DNA of 64,000 bases from Bordetella parapertussis (GTDB lineage: Bacteria > Pseudomonadota > Gammaproteobacteria > Burkholderiales > SG8-41), in NCBI GenBank assembly GCA_945885345.1, contig CAMCYP010000003.1, positions 1 through 64,000 of the forward strand, read 5' to 3'. The position numbers and the translations under genes were made by a program. Of this stretch, positions 27,453-37,102 are shown in pieces (the first letter of the stretch is position 1; every line of letters starts with the position of its first letter). The notes beneath the pieces are model-generated. The model ran no database searches. It saw only the letters and a list, made by a program, of their open reading frames with translations, and had not been told where the DNA came from.

Positions 27453-28361
27453 ATGAGCATCAACTGGTTCCCCGGCCACATGGCCGTCGCGGTCAAAAAA
27501 ATCCAGGACGCGATGGCCGATCACGACGTGGTGATCGAAATCCTCGACGCGCGCTGCCCGATGGCCAGCGCCAATCCGCTGATCGAATCGCTGCGCCTCC
27601 ACCGCCAGCGACCGTGCCTGAAGGTGCTGAACAAAATGGACGTGGCGGATGCGGCGGTTACGCCGCAGTGGCTGTCATTGTTCAACGCTCAGAAAAATGT
27701 GCATGCGATTGCACTGTCGGCGAAAAAACCGGGCGATGCCCAAAAAATCGTCGCCGCCGCGAAAAAACTGGCGCCGCACCGCAACGACAATTTCAAACCG
27801 CTGCGCATGCTGGTCATGGGCGTTCCCAACGTCGGCAAATCGACGCTGATCAATGCGCTGCTCAAACAGCGCAAGGCCAAGGTCGGCGATGAACCGGCAG
27901 TGACCAAGGCGCTGGCGCGTTACGACCTGTCACCTACGGTCAGCCTCACCGACTCGCCGGGACTGATGTGGCCGAAAATTGAACACCCGGACGACGGCCT
28001 GATGCTCGCCGCCAGCCACATCATCGGCAGCAAGGCCTATATCGAATCCGAAGTCGCAATCCGTCTGGCGGAAATCCTGCTGGAACGCTACCCCAAAGCG
28101 CTGGCGGTGCGTTACGGCCTGGCGGGTGATGGCCAATCGCTGGATGGTGTCGGCGTGATTGAAGCGGTTGCCGCCAAGCGTGGCTTCAAGCTCAAGGGCG
28201 GGGATTTTGATTTCGACAAGGCCGCGCTGGCGCTGCTGGGGGATTACCGCAGTGGCGCGCTGGGAAAAGTAAGCCTGGAGACGCCGGCATCACGAACTGC
28301 CAGGCTGCCGGCCAGCGGCAAGAACAAGGATGCGATCGAGGATGCGACAGACGCGGAATAA
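27453..28361 (+). CDS. ylqF: Ribosome biogenesis GTPase YlqF-like (circularly permuted)
   Basis: INWFPGHMAVAVKKIQDAMADHDVVIEILDAR...LNKMD...GVPNVGKSTLINAL. Confidence 0.93.
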   Translation: MSINWFPGHMAVAVKKIQDAMADHDVVIEILDARCPMASANPLIESLRLHRQRPCLKVLNKMDVADAAVTPQWLSLFNAQKNVHAIALSAKKPGDAQKIVAAAKKLAPHRNDNFKPLRMLVMGVPNVGKSTLINALLKQRKAKVGDEPAVTKALARYDLSPTVSLTDSPGLMWPKIEHPDDGLMLAASHIIGSKAYIESEVAIRLAEILLERYPKALAVRYGLAGDGQSLDGVGVIEAVAAKRGFKLKGGDFDFDKAALALLGDYRSGALGKVSLETPASRTARLPASGKNKDAIEDATDAE

Positions 28362-28440
28362 ACCGCATGTCCAGCCGCCCGATGCAGAGCGAAGCGCGTA
28401 TAGTGGATCGATACGCAAAATGCGCGTTTAAGGACACATC

Positions 28441-28596
28441 ATGACCGACCCGGACTACATCGCCGCCTATCAAAAAATCGCCAGCAAATACGAGAACAAC
28501 CAGTCCACGATGGAAGACTATCTGGAAGCAATGAAAAAGCTGAAAGAGAAGTACCTGAAGGACAACACCGCCGGCGTGTTGCCAGTCGTACCCTGA
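28441..28596 (+). CDS. Small hypothetical protein (51 aa)
   Basis: MTDPDYIAAYQKIASKYENNQSTMEDYLEAMKKLKEKYLKDNTAGVLPVVP; AAGGA upstream. Confidence 0.4.
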   Translation: MTDPDYIAAYQKIASKYENNQSTMEDYLEAMKKLKEKYLKDNTAGVLPVVP

Positions 28597-28613
28597 CCCC
28601 AGGGCCGCAGGCC

Positions 28614-29627
28614 CTATTTCTGTAAACCCAGATCTCCAAGTATGGCTTGGTGCGCCGCGAGTTGCTGTTCCAGAAACGCCTTGGTATCACGGTTATTCAG
28701 GTACTCGTCAATCCAGTAGTTGCGCTCCAGCGCCGTCTTCCATTCTGGCATGGTCGCGAGTTTCGCAAACACACCTTCCCAGTAACTGATTTGTCCCGTG
28801 CTCATGCCCTGCGGGCCGACCACAACGCGCCAGGCCGTGTAGGAGGCCTCGATGCCCTGTTCCCGCCAGGTTGGTATCCCTGCGAGGGAGCCCGACAACC
28901 GCTGCGGGGAAGTAACAGCAATCGCGCGCACCCGGCCTGATTGCAGTTGCGACACCGCAGCTGGTGCCGCAACAGGCACCACGTCAACATGTCCGCCGAG
29001 CAAATCCGATACGGCATTGGCGCCTGATTTGTACACCACGTTCAGCGTGTTTTTGACATCGACGCCGCCAGCCTTCAATGCGGAAGCGAGTGCGATGTGA
29101 TTGGCACCGCCCAGCGCGGTAGCAATCCCTAGAGACAGGCTCTGTGGATCCCGGCGCAGGCGCGCCATCAGATCCCGCGCATCTTTCAACGGCGAATCCG
29201 CCTTGACGATCACAACCACATTGTCCGAATACAGTCTGGAGATCGGCGTCAGGTCTCGGTAATCGATCTTGCCGATGCCCATCAGCCGGTTGGTGACGAT
29301 GCCCGGTGACGACAGTGAAATGTAATTTCCGTTGCCGGCGTACTGGTTCAAGTACTGGTATGCGACGGTGCCGCCGGCACCGGGTTTGTTGATGACCACG
29401 CTGCCGGCAGACAGTAGTTGCCCCTGATCAAAAAGACTTTTGATCATCCGGCCCGCCGTGTCAAGGCCAGCCCCGGCGCCCGACGGAATCACTATTTCCA
29501 CAGCATTGGCCGTCGGTTTCCAGTCTGCACCATTAGCTACTGCAGCCGCCATCAGCGCACTCGCACAAACCGTACGGACGAAGGCCTGAGCAAGCGCCGC
29601 CGGCGTTACTTTAAATTTCAGCTGCAT
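28614..29627 (-). CDS. Bug-family tripartite tricarboxylate transporter substrate-binding protein
   Basis: VEIVIPSGAGAGLDTAGRMIKSLFDQGQLLSAGSVVINKPGAGGTVAYQYLNQYAGNGNYISL. Confidence 0.9.
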   Translation of the reverse strand: MQLKFKVTPAALAQAFVRTVCASALMAAAVANGADWKPTANAVEIVIPSGAGAGLDTAGRMIKSLFDQGQLLSAGSVVINKPGAGGTVAYQYLNQYAGNGNYISLSSPGIVTNRLMGIGKIDYRDLTPISRLYSDNVVVIVKADSPLKDARDLMARLRRDPQSLSLGIATALGGANHIALASALKAGGVDVKNTLNVVYKSGANAVSDLLGGHVDVVPVAAPAAVSQLQSGRVRAIAVTSPQRLSGSLAGIPTWREQGIEASYTAWRVVVGPQGMSTGQISYWEGVFAKLATMPEWKTALERNYWIDEYLNNRDTKAFLEQQLAAHQAILGDLGLQK

Positions 29628-29698
29628 GGTGTTCTCCTCCAGTACGCCCGTGATCCGGGTTTTTTTTGTGAACTGGTTGCTTACCGTATTACTGCATA

Positions 29699-30931
29699 TC
29701 AGCCGCTGCCAATCGTATGGCGAATCCGCCGCGGTACCAGATTGTTCACGGCGAAGTGCTTTTCCAGCGTGTCCTGGCTTTGCAGTGTCCGCGCATGCAA
29801 CTCAAACAGCAGTTCGCCTGCTGCGGTCTGCCCCCAGAACCAGTCCTGGATGCTTTCCACGGTGTGCACACCTGGTTGAGCCATCACGGATTCCGAGTAA
29901 AACGTTTTCAGTTCATCACAGGCAAGGCGCAACGCGTCGATAGGCAGGATATCGTCGCGAAATGCCGGTGCCGGTCTGCCCGCCGCCCAGGCTGCGATGA
30001 ATGCCGCCGACTCTTCGAACGAAACACCGGCAACACCGGTAGCAGTCCGACCACGCTGCTGCACGGCAAGATCATGCCAGGCCCGCAACTGGGAAAGTTC
30101 TGCTTCCACCTTCTGCAGCAGCGTAGCGTTGACCATGTCAGTCGCAAAACTGATCGGGCAGGCCATGCCTTCCTGGCCCTCTTCGACATTGATGGCTGGA
30201 GCCTCTTCCGGATAATCCTCAAGCACCGGCCCCGAAGGCAGCTCCAGAAGACTGAGTGCTGCCTTGACTACCCGACGCTGAAATGCCGGCTCGTTCGGCA
30301 CCCCAAGCGGCCGCCCGAGCACAAAAGGCACCCACAGCGAACGCGGCGGACGGATGGCCTCGGCATGTTCACGCACCAGACTGATGTTGACGGTGGCGAT
30401 GCCCTCTTCTTCGATATACAGGGATAGTGCGCAGACTGCGCACGTGCAGTTGGGTCAAACCGGCGTCAGCAGAACCGCATCGACCTTGTCTTTCTTCAGC
30501 AGCCCAGCGACCTCACGGGCCTTGGCTTCCATGCGGGTCACCGGCGACCCCGCGCCCATGAATGAATAATGGAAGTCGGCCACAGATCCGATGAAACCTT
30601 CGACCGCCAGTTCGTGCAGGCGATCGATCGGGAAAGCGACATTAAGGTCCTGCTGAAAACCGCTGCGGTCGAAATTCGTCGATAACTGGCTCATTACGAT
30701 ATCCGCGCTGCCCGCACCGCCCGGCAGTACGCGGTAGTCGCAGCGCGCGTTGCCCTGCCCGAACGGACGGTCACTGCGCAAATGCAGTCCGGCCGTGGTC
30801 ACAATAGCAACCCGCCGCTGCGACAGCTCTGGCCCGGAAGCCCAAGCCTTGATGCCGAACCGGGGCAGGTTCGGAATCTTTTCCAGCATGTGTGCACGCT
30901 CCCATTCCGGGAGATCGGCAAGCCTCACCAT
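29699..30931 (-). CDS. Glycine/sarcosine/betaine reductase selenoprotein B (GrdB)-like; in-frame TGA at 30455-30457
   Basis: ...KKDKVDAVLLTPV-U-PNCTCAVCALSLYIEEEGIATVNISLVREHAEAIRPPRSLWVPFVLGRPLGVPN...; continuous frame joins track ORFs 30455-30931 and 29699-30376. Confidence 0.88.
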
Positions 30932-30996
30932 CAGTTACTCCTCCTCGCCTGCAGCGCGGTCTCAGCCAGTTCGCCGGCCGCGCGGATGTTGTTTTT

Positions 30997-31899
30997 TCAG
31001 GCTGCCTGCGGCTTCACACCTTTGATCTGCGTACGGAAAAGCAACCGGCGCTCGTTGGCATCAAACGCCGTGCGCTTGTGCATCACACAGCGGTTGTCCC
31101 AGATCAGCAGGTCGCCAACTTTCCATTTCTGGAACCAGCCGAGATCCTCCTGTGAAGCATGCGCCCACAGACGGTTAAGCAGCGCTTCGCTGTCTTCCAG
31201 GCTCATGCCCACCACATAACCGAAGGGCCGGCGGCCGAGGAACAGCGCCTTGCGGCCGGTCACCGGATGACGCACGACTATCGGATGTACCGCGCCCGGC
31301 GCGTCGCGCGGATCAGTGACGTCCTTGAAACCCGCGCGCAGTTCACCAGCGCTGTTGCGGCTGGCATCGTGCTTGATGGATTTGCCTTCGATCGCGGCCT
31401 TGAGGTCAGCCGGCAGGGTTTCGTAGGCGTGGTACATGTTGAGGAAACCGGTTTCGCCGCCGGCTTTGGTGACTTCGACGCCGTAGAGCAAGGCGCCCGA
31501 CGGCGTGATGTCGTTGTATGACATGTCGGTATGCCACACCGCCTCACCGTAACCGAGGCTGCCGATGGATTGGCCGTCGACCTTGATATTGGACATCACC
31601 GCCATGTCGGGAAAGCCCTCGACCCAGGGCTTGCCACGGGTGTTGATCGGCGCCTTGTCGAGTTCACCGAACATGCGGCTGAAAGTCTGCAGTTGTTCCT
31701 TGGTCATGTTCTGGCCGCGGAAACGCAGCACCTGATGCTGCATCCACGCGTCATGGATCTGCGCGAACTGGGCATCGGTAATCGGCTGCGTCAGGTCGAT
31801 GCCGGCGATGTCGGCACCGATGTGTTTGGTGATGGGTGTCACGGTGATGCCGGATTGGGTAGCGGGTTTTGCAGAATGGGCAGCGGCAGTTGCGGACAT
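30997..31899 (-). CDS. TauD/TfdA family dioxygenase
   Basis: VWHTDMSYNDITPSGALLYGVEV...GDLLIWDNRCVMHKRTAFDANERRLLFRTQIKG. Confidence 0.94.
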   Translation of the reverse strand: MSATAAAHSAKPATQSGITVTPITKHIGADIAGIDLTQPITDAQFAQIHDAWMQHQVLRFRGQNMTKEQLQTFSRMFGELDKAPINTRGKPWVEGFPDMAVMSNIKVDGQSIGSLGYGEAVWHTDMSYNDITPSGALLYGVEVTKAGGETGFLNMYHAYETLPADLKAAIEGKSIKHDASRNSAGELRAGFKDVTDPRDAPGAVHPIVVRHPVTGRKALFLGRRPFGYVVGMSLEDSEALLNRLWAHASQEDLGWFQKWKVGDLLIWDNRCVMHKRTAFDANERRLLFRTQIKGVKPQAA

Positions 31900-32056
31900 G
31901 GGTGATCCTCCTCTGGGGTATGACTGGTCGTCGAGCGTGTGCCGGGATTATACGCGCAGATTATTAATAATCAATAATTATTCCTTTTACCCGGCCCGGA
32001 CGGTATACTGCCGCCGTTACTCTGCGGCTTTATGCCATTGAATACATGAAGAAAAC

Positions 32057-32761
32057 ATGTCGCCTCCCGCCATTGAGCTGACCCAGACCCTGCCGGAAAA
32101 AGTCGCCGCGACACTGGCCGAACGCATAGTCGATGGCAGCTACCCGCCGGGTTCGCGGCTGATTGAAGCACTGCTGTCCAGGGAATTCGGCTTGAGCCAC
32201 GGCCCGATCCGCGACGCGCTGCGTTCGCTGCAGCACGCGGGGCTGGTCACCATCCTGCCCTATCGCGGCGCCGTGGTCACCGATGTCACGGTGCGTGAAA
32301 TCAAGGAGCTCTATCAGGTCCGTGCCGCGCTGGTCGGATTGCGCGCGCGCTGGATCGCCGAAGACCCGCAGCGCGAAGCACTGGTCGCCAAGGTCAAGGC
32401 GCCGATTGCACTCATGCAGCAGCTCGCCGGCAGGGACCGCGCCGAATACACGCGGGTGGCGTTGCTGGTCAACCGCACGCTGACCGAAAGCCTGTCCAAT
32501 CACTGGCTGCGCTCGACGCTGGCTTCACTGATGCTGCAGACCAGCCGTTACACGCGGCTCGCACTGGCCTCGGCTGCGCACCAGCGGTTTTCAGCAAAAC
32601 AATGGCAGGCTTTGCTTGAGGCTATCGAGTCCGGCAACGGGGATGTCGCCGAAAAAATCGCCGCCACACTGTCACAGGCAACGCGGGACGAAGCCATCAG
32701 ATTCCTCGAAAAAAACCCGGCAGGCGCAGCGCCGCGCACCCGCAACAAACCGGCGGCCTGA
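32057..32761 (+). CDS. GntR-family transcriptional regulator (FCD type)
   Basis: LAERIVDGSYPPGSRLIEALLSREFGLSHGPIRDALRSLQHAGLVTILPYRGAVVTDVTVREIKELYQVRAALVGL. Confidence 0.92.
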   Translation: MSPPAIELTQTLPEKVAATLAERIVDGSYPPGSRLIEALLSREFGLSHGPIRDALRSLQHAGLVTILPYRGAVVTDVTVREIKELYQVRAALVGLRARWIAEDPQREALVAKVKAPIALMQQLAGRDRAEYTRVALLVNRTLTESLSNHWLRSTLASLMLQTSRYTRLALASAAHQRFSAKQWQALLEAIESGNGDVAEKIAATLSQATRDEAIRFLEKNPAGAAPRTRNKPAA

Positions 32762-32770
32762 CGCAGCTCG

Positions 32771-33229
32771 TCAGCGTACGCGCCAGAAGCGTTCCATTTC
32801 AAGGTAAGTGAATGACGCCGACCAGCCGATCAGCAGCAGGCCGATCAGGCTTTCCGTGCCGGCGAGCAGGCGAATAGGCCCAATCGGCAGGACATCGCCG
32901 AAACCCACGGTGGAATACGTCATCGCCGAAAAATAGACTGAATCCAGCAATCCGAGTGCACCCGATCCAGGCAGCACGCTGACGATATGGCCACAGGCCG
33001 GCCATTGCAGCAGCAACCACAGCACAACCCCGAAAATCCAGATTTCGATGACATGCAGTGCGAGCACCGAGAGGATGGCGTACAGCACCTTGACGTGCTG
33101 GGTGCCGCCGATCCTGGGCAGATTTCTCGACGCAAACCACAGCCCTTCGTAATGCACCAGTACCGACAGCGTTACCGCCGTCAGCGTCGAAAAGACCACC
33201 GTCGCATTAACCAACCAGTTGTCGTACAT
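32771..33229 (-). CDS. Potassium channel family protein
   Basis: YFSAMTYSTVGFGDVLPIGPIRLLAGTESLIGLLLIGWSASF; TVGFGD selectivity filter. Confidence 0.9.
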   Translation of the reverse strand: MYDNWLVNATVVFSTLTAVTLSVLVHYEGLWFASRNLPRIGGTQHVKVLYAILSVLALHVIEIWIFGVVLWLLLQWPACGHIVSVLPGSGALGLLDSVYFSAMTYSTVGFGDVLPIGPIRLLAGTESLIGLLLIGWSASFTYLEMERFWRVR

Positions 33230-33298
33230 GAGAATTACCGCCCCCTTGCGGCCTGCGGGATCGCCGACAAGGGCAGCATACAGGTGCCGTCGGCAGAT

Positions 33299-33940
33299 TT
33301 ACCAGCGCAGCAGTCGTGGCCCGATCACCGCACCCAGTGCCGCCGGGATCAGCATACCGAGCAGGTACCAGATGCCGATGAACGGCGCCGCCAGTTCCGG
33401 ACAGTGCAGCGCATAAAGGGTTGCGCCCGTCGCGCCCGCCAGCAAACCGGCTGCCGCGCCCGCCAGCACGGGACGCACCGGCGCCAGCGATTTCATGACC
33501 CACAGCAGCACCACGAACGCCGGCATCGACAGCAGCGTGATATTGAACGGGCAAGACGCCCAGGTTTCGCCCCAGATCAGCATGCCGCGGTCTTCCGGCG
33601 CGGCGCGCAGCAGGGCAATGATTGCCAGCAACCAGATCGCCAGCACCGGCGCAGCCACCACTGACCCGGCACGACCGATGGCCACGCCGGGACGCGACAG
33701 GCGCATCGCGGCCAGCAACGCCGCCGCGGCCAGCGTCAGCGGAAACAGCAGCTTCACCCAGAACATCGGCAGGCGCACGGCATCGGCGATGTCCGGCCGC
33801 ACACCAAGCAGCGTCGCCATCAGCAGCGCGGCACCGAGCAGGCCGGCGCCCAGCGCCAGCGCATAACGCTGCCGCCAGACCTGAGGCGCAACAGCGCCCG
33901 CGTCGCTCGCCAGCATCGTGATCAGCTCATCCGTTTTCAT
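33299..33940 (-). CDS. NrsF/DUF1109-like membrane anti-sigma protein
   Basis: [17 protein letters not shown]...; six-TM-like; overlaps the sigma factor gene. Confidence 0.88.
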   Translation of the reverse strand: MKTDELITMLASDAGAVAPQVWRQRYALALGAGLLGAALLMATLLGVRPDIADAVRLPMFWVKLLFPLTLAAAALLAAMRLSRPGVAIGRAGSVVAAPVLAIWLLAIIALLRAAPEDRGMLIWGETWASCPFNITLLSMPAFVVLLWVMKSLAPVRPVLAGAAAGLLAGATGATLYALHCPELAAPFIGIWYLLGMLIPAALGAVIGPRLLRW

Positions 33941-34481
33941 CCGTACTCCTTATCAGCAGCGCCAGTGCCTTCAGTCCGCGATGCACGCCGACCTTGACCG
34001 CCGCTTCCGACATGCCGGTGGCACGCGCGGCCTCGGCCACAGACAGTCCTTCCAGCTTCATGTGCACGATCGGCAGGCGTTGCCGGTCGGGCAGTTGTTC
34101 CAGCAGCTTGCCGAGGTCACGCCGGGCATCGACTGCGTCATGATCGGAAATCGCAAACACCGCCAGTTCATCATCCAGCGGATCGTTCAGCATCTCGCGC
34201 CCCGCGCGCCGCCGCATCAGATCCACCAGCTTGTAGCGTGCAATGGCATGGATCCACGCCGTCAGCGGCTGGGCGGAATCGTAGGTATGGCGCTGGTTGT
34301 GCACGGCGAGCAGAGTCTCCTGTACCAAATCTTCCACATCATCCGGCAGCCGGGCGAGACGCCCGCGCAGGAATCCCCGCAGGTGCGCACTCAGCTCCCG
34401 CAGAAACCCGTGGTAGGCCGCGGCATCGCCGGCCATGCCGCGGATCAGCAGGTCCCTGAGTCGTGTTTCGCTGGCGCTCAC
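33927..34481 (-). CDS. ECF RNA polymerase sigma factor (SigF-like)
   Basis: [43 protein letters not shown]...[38 protein letters not shown]. Confidence 0.94.
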   Translation of the reverse strand: MSASETRLRDLLIRGMAGDAAAYHGFLRELSAHLRGFLRGRLARLPDDVEDLVQETLLAVHNQRHTYDSAQPLTAWIHAIARYKLVDLMRRRAGREMLNDPLDDELAVFAISDHDAVDARRDLGKLLEQLPDRQRLPIVHMKLEGLSVAEAARATGMSEAAVKVGVHRGLKALALLIRSTDENG

Positions 34482-34496
34482 GCGGCCTTGTCTTTC

Positions 34497-34524
34497 TATT
34501 CGTTGGAAACGTGGATTTGGTTAC
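34497..34524 (-). promoter_or_regulatory. Predicted SigF-type ECF promoter for sigma/NrsF operon
   Basis: Minus strand GTAACC-AAATCCACGTTTCCAA(16)-CGAATA. Confidence 0.7.
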
Positions 34525-34568
34525 AGACAGACACACAAAGATTTACCGGACGCATTTTGCCCGACCCT

Positions 34569-34596
34569 GTAACCAATCGCCAAGCAATGACGAACT
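34569..34596 (+). promoter_or_regulatory. Predicted SigF-type ECF promoter for bufferin operon
   Basis: GTAACC-AATCGCCAAGCAATGA(16)-CGAACT, about 60 nt upstream of ATG 34658. Confidence 0.72.
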
Positions 34597-34657
34597 ACAC
34601 TGCAGACCGCGCAAATGCACGGTTGCCTACCCAAACATCATCAAAGGAGCTTTGCAC

Positions 34658-34936
34658 ATGAACTCGAAATCCATCGCCATCACCGCCGTCACCCTCGCAG
34701 CCCTCATTTCCGGCGCCGCCATGGCCCAGAACAAGGATGCGGCCATGAAAGGCGACAAGGAAAAATGCTACGGCGTGTCGATGGCCGGCAAAAACGACTG
34801 CGCCGCGGGTCCGGGCACCACCTGCGCCGGCACCTCCAAAACCGACTATGACGCCAAAGCCTGGAAATTTGTTGCAAAAGGCAGCTGCACCGGCATCAAG
34901 ACCCCCAAGGGCGCCGGCTCACTGAAAGCGATGTAA
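34658..34936 (+). CDS. DUF2282 bufferin-type RiPP precursor (BufA1-like)
   Basis: Signal peptide + [57 protein letters not shown]; four Cys. Confidence 0.9.
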   Translation: MNSKSIAITAVTLAALISGAAMAQNKDAAMKGDKEKCYGVSMAGKNDCAAGPGTTCAGTSKTDYDAKAWKFVAKGSCTGIKTPKGAGSLKAM

Positions 34937-34966
34937 TCCGGTTTTTGCCGAAAAGTCCTGCACCTC

Positions 34967-35812
34967 ATGACCATGACCAACTCCCTCACCGCCGGACTCG
35001 GGCTCAAACCGCAGCATTACGATGCGGCGCTGGCCTGCAGTACGGCGGGGTTGTGGTTTGAGGTGCACCCGGAGAATTACATGGTGGCCGGCGGCCCGCG
35101 ACTGGCATGGCTGGAAGCAATTCGCGGCAAACATCCCATTTCACTGCATGGAGTGGCGCTGTCACTGGCCGCTGATGCTGAACCCGATGCAGCCCATCTT
35201 GAAAGACTGACCGAACTCGCGCGGCGTGTTGAGCCCGCTCTCATTTCCGAACACCTTGCCTGGTCCACCTGGCGTGGCGCCTACCACCCCGACTTGCTGC
35301 CCTTCCCGCGCACGTCGGATGCACTCACACGCATTGCCGACAATGTTTCGCGCACCCAGGATGCCCTGCAGCGACGCATTGCCGTGGAAAACCCCTCGCA
35401 TTACCTGAAACTCGACGGCCACGAATGGAGCGAAACCGAATTCCTGCGCGAACTCGCACGCCGCACCGGCTGCGGACTGTTGCTCGACGTCAATAATGTC
35501 TATGTCAGCGCGCGCAACATGGGCTATTCCGCGGAAGACTACATCGACGCTTTCCCCGGCAAACCGGTGATGGAAATCCATCTCGCCGGTCATACACCGG
35601 ATCCGAAGCTGGGCCATGGCTTGCTGGTGGATTCGCACGACGCGCCTGTCGCACCGGCGGTGTGGGCGCTGTACGAACGCCTGATCCGGCGCATCGGCGC
35701 ACGGCCGACGCTGATTGAGCGCGACGACAATTTGCCCGCATTCGATGTGTTGCTGGCCGAGCGCGACCAGGCTGACCGCGTGCTGCGCAACCCGCTGGCG
35801 GAGGCTGCGTAA
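34967..35812 (+). CDS. DUF692 multinuclear iron-dependent oxidase (BufB-like)
   Basis: GLGLKPQHYDAAL...WFEVHPENYMVAGGPRLAWLEAI...HGVALSL...LLDVNNVYVSARN...EIHLAGH. Confidence 0.93.
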   Translation: MTMTNSLTAGLGLKPQHYDAALACSTAGLWFEVHPENYMVAGGPRLAWLEAIRGKHPISLHGVALSLAADAEPDAAHLERLTELARRVEPALISEHLAWSTWRGAYHPDLLPFPRTSDALTRIADNVSRTQDALQRRIAVENPSHYLKLDGHEWSETEFLRELARRTGCGLLLDVNNVYVSARNMGYSAEDYIDAFPGKPVMEIHLAGHTPDPKLGHGLLVDSHDAPVAPAVWALYERLIRRIGARPTLIERDDNLPAFDVLLAERDQADRVLRNPLAEAA

Positions 35813-36585
35813 TGATTGCACCCGGCGCTCTCACCCGTTTTCAGGATGATTTTGTGCGCGCGTTATTGGCGACTGACGATGTCCCCTCGACCGCGTTGGC
35901 AACGCTGACAGCGCAACCGGCGTTTGCGATTTACCGCAATACCGTACTCAAAGGCTGCATCGACGCATTGCAGGCCAATTATCCCGCCATCAACCGCCTG
36001 GTCGGCGAAGAATGGTTGCGCGCCGCGGCAGCCATGTACGCGCGCGATGCGCTGCCGGGACAACCGATGCTGCTGCACTATGGCGCGGACTTTGCTGAGT
36101 TCCTCGCCCGATTCGAACCCGCCGCGGAATTGCCGTATCTGCCCGGCGTCGCACGCCTCGACCGCTTCTGGACCGAAGCCCATGCTGCGGCATCTGAGGA
36201 AACACTGGCTCCCGCGGCCATCACACCACTCGCTGCGGATCATTTATTCAAGGCACGGCTGCAAGTGCATGCTGCAACGCGCTGGGCATGGTTTGCCGAC
36301 GCGCCGGTCTACACCATCTGGTCACGCAACCGCAGTGACACCGCTGTTGACGGCGACATCGACTGGCAGTCTGAAGGCGCCCTGCTGACACGGCCCCGGG
36401 ACGGCGTGCAATGGCAGGCCCTCGACAAAGCCGGCTGCGCATTCCTCGATAGCTGCGCGACAGGCGGCACGGTTGCCGATGCCGCACAGGCTGCGCTCGA
36501 AGCGCAGGCCGATGCCGATCTCGGTCAACTGATGGCCAGGCTGCTCGAAGCCGGTGCGTTCAGCCGGCTTGATCTGAATACTTAA
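35812..36585 (+). CDS. DUF2063 / HvfC-BufC family protein
   Basis: [10 protein letters not shown]...[40 protein letters not shown]. Confidence 0.92.
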   Translation: MIAPGALTRFQDDFVRALLATDDVPSTALATLTAQPAFAIYRNTVLKGCIDALQANYPAINRLVGEEWLRAAAAMYARDALPGQPMLLHYGADFAEFLARFEPAAELPYLPGVARLDRFWTEAHAAASEETLAPAAITPLAADHLFKARLQVHAATRWAWFADAPVYTIWSRNRSDTAVDGDIDWQSEGALLTRPRDGVQWQALDKAGCAFLDSCATGGTVADAAQAALEAQADADLGQLMARLLEAGAFSRLDLNT

Positions 36586-36604
36586 CGAACACAAAGGAAC
36601 ACGC

Positions 36605-37078
36605 ATGAATCCCGCAACCGCCATGACCGACACGCCCGCCACCGGCATCATCGGCCGCTGGAACCGCAGCGCCGAAAAATTGCAGGAATACATCAGCCAC
36701 AATCTCATTGCGTTGGCCGCGCGCATTGCTGTCGCAGCGATTTTCTTTTTGTCGGCGCGCACCAAAGTCGAGGGCCTGCTGAGCATCAAGGACACGACCT
36801 TCCTGCTGTTCGAAGAGGAATACAAGCTGCCGCTGCTGCCGCCGGAATTCGCCGCGCACATGGCGACTTATGCCGAGCACCTGTTTCCGATCCTGCTGGT
36901 GCTGGGCTTGTGCACGCGACTGTCGGCACTGGCGCTGCTCGGCATGACCGCGACCATCCAGATTTTTGTGTATCCCGATGCCTGGCCGACGCATCTGACC
37001 TGGGCCGTGCCGATGCTGTACCTGATCGGCCGCGGCGGCGGCGACTGGACCGTCGACCACCGTCTGGGTATCAAATAA
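36605..37078 (+). CDS. DoxX-family membrane protein
   Basis: [18 protein letters not shown]...[46 protein letters not shown]. Confidence 0.9.
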   Translation: MNPATAMTDTPATGIIGRWNRSAEKLQEYISHNLIALAARIAVAAIFFLSARTKVEGLLSIKDTTFLLFEEEYKLPLLPPEFAAHMATYAEHLFPILLVLGLCTRLSALALLGMTATIQIFVYPDAWPTHLTWAVPMLYLIGRGGGDWTVDHRLGIK

Positions 37079-37102
37079 AATTTAAAATATAAATAAAATC
37101 AA

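Noticed and set aside
28594-28596. TGA of the 51-aa ORF as a Sec codon
   Set aside because: Downstream in-frame sequence soon hits a hairpin/terminator-like region and shows no coding character.
31960-31985. Additional copy of the AT-rich motif (GATTATTAATAATCAATAATTATTCC)
   Set aside because: AT-rich but lacks the TTGWTTTTATT core; not counted.
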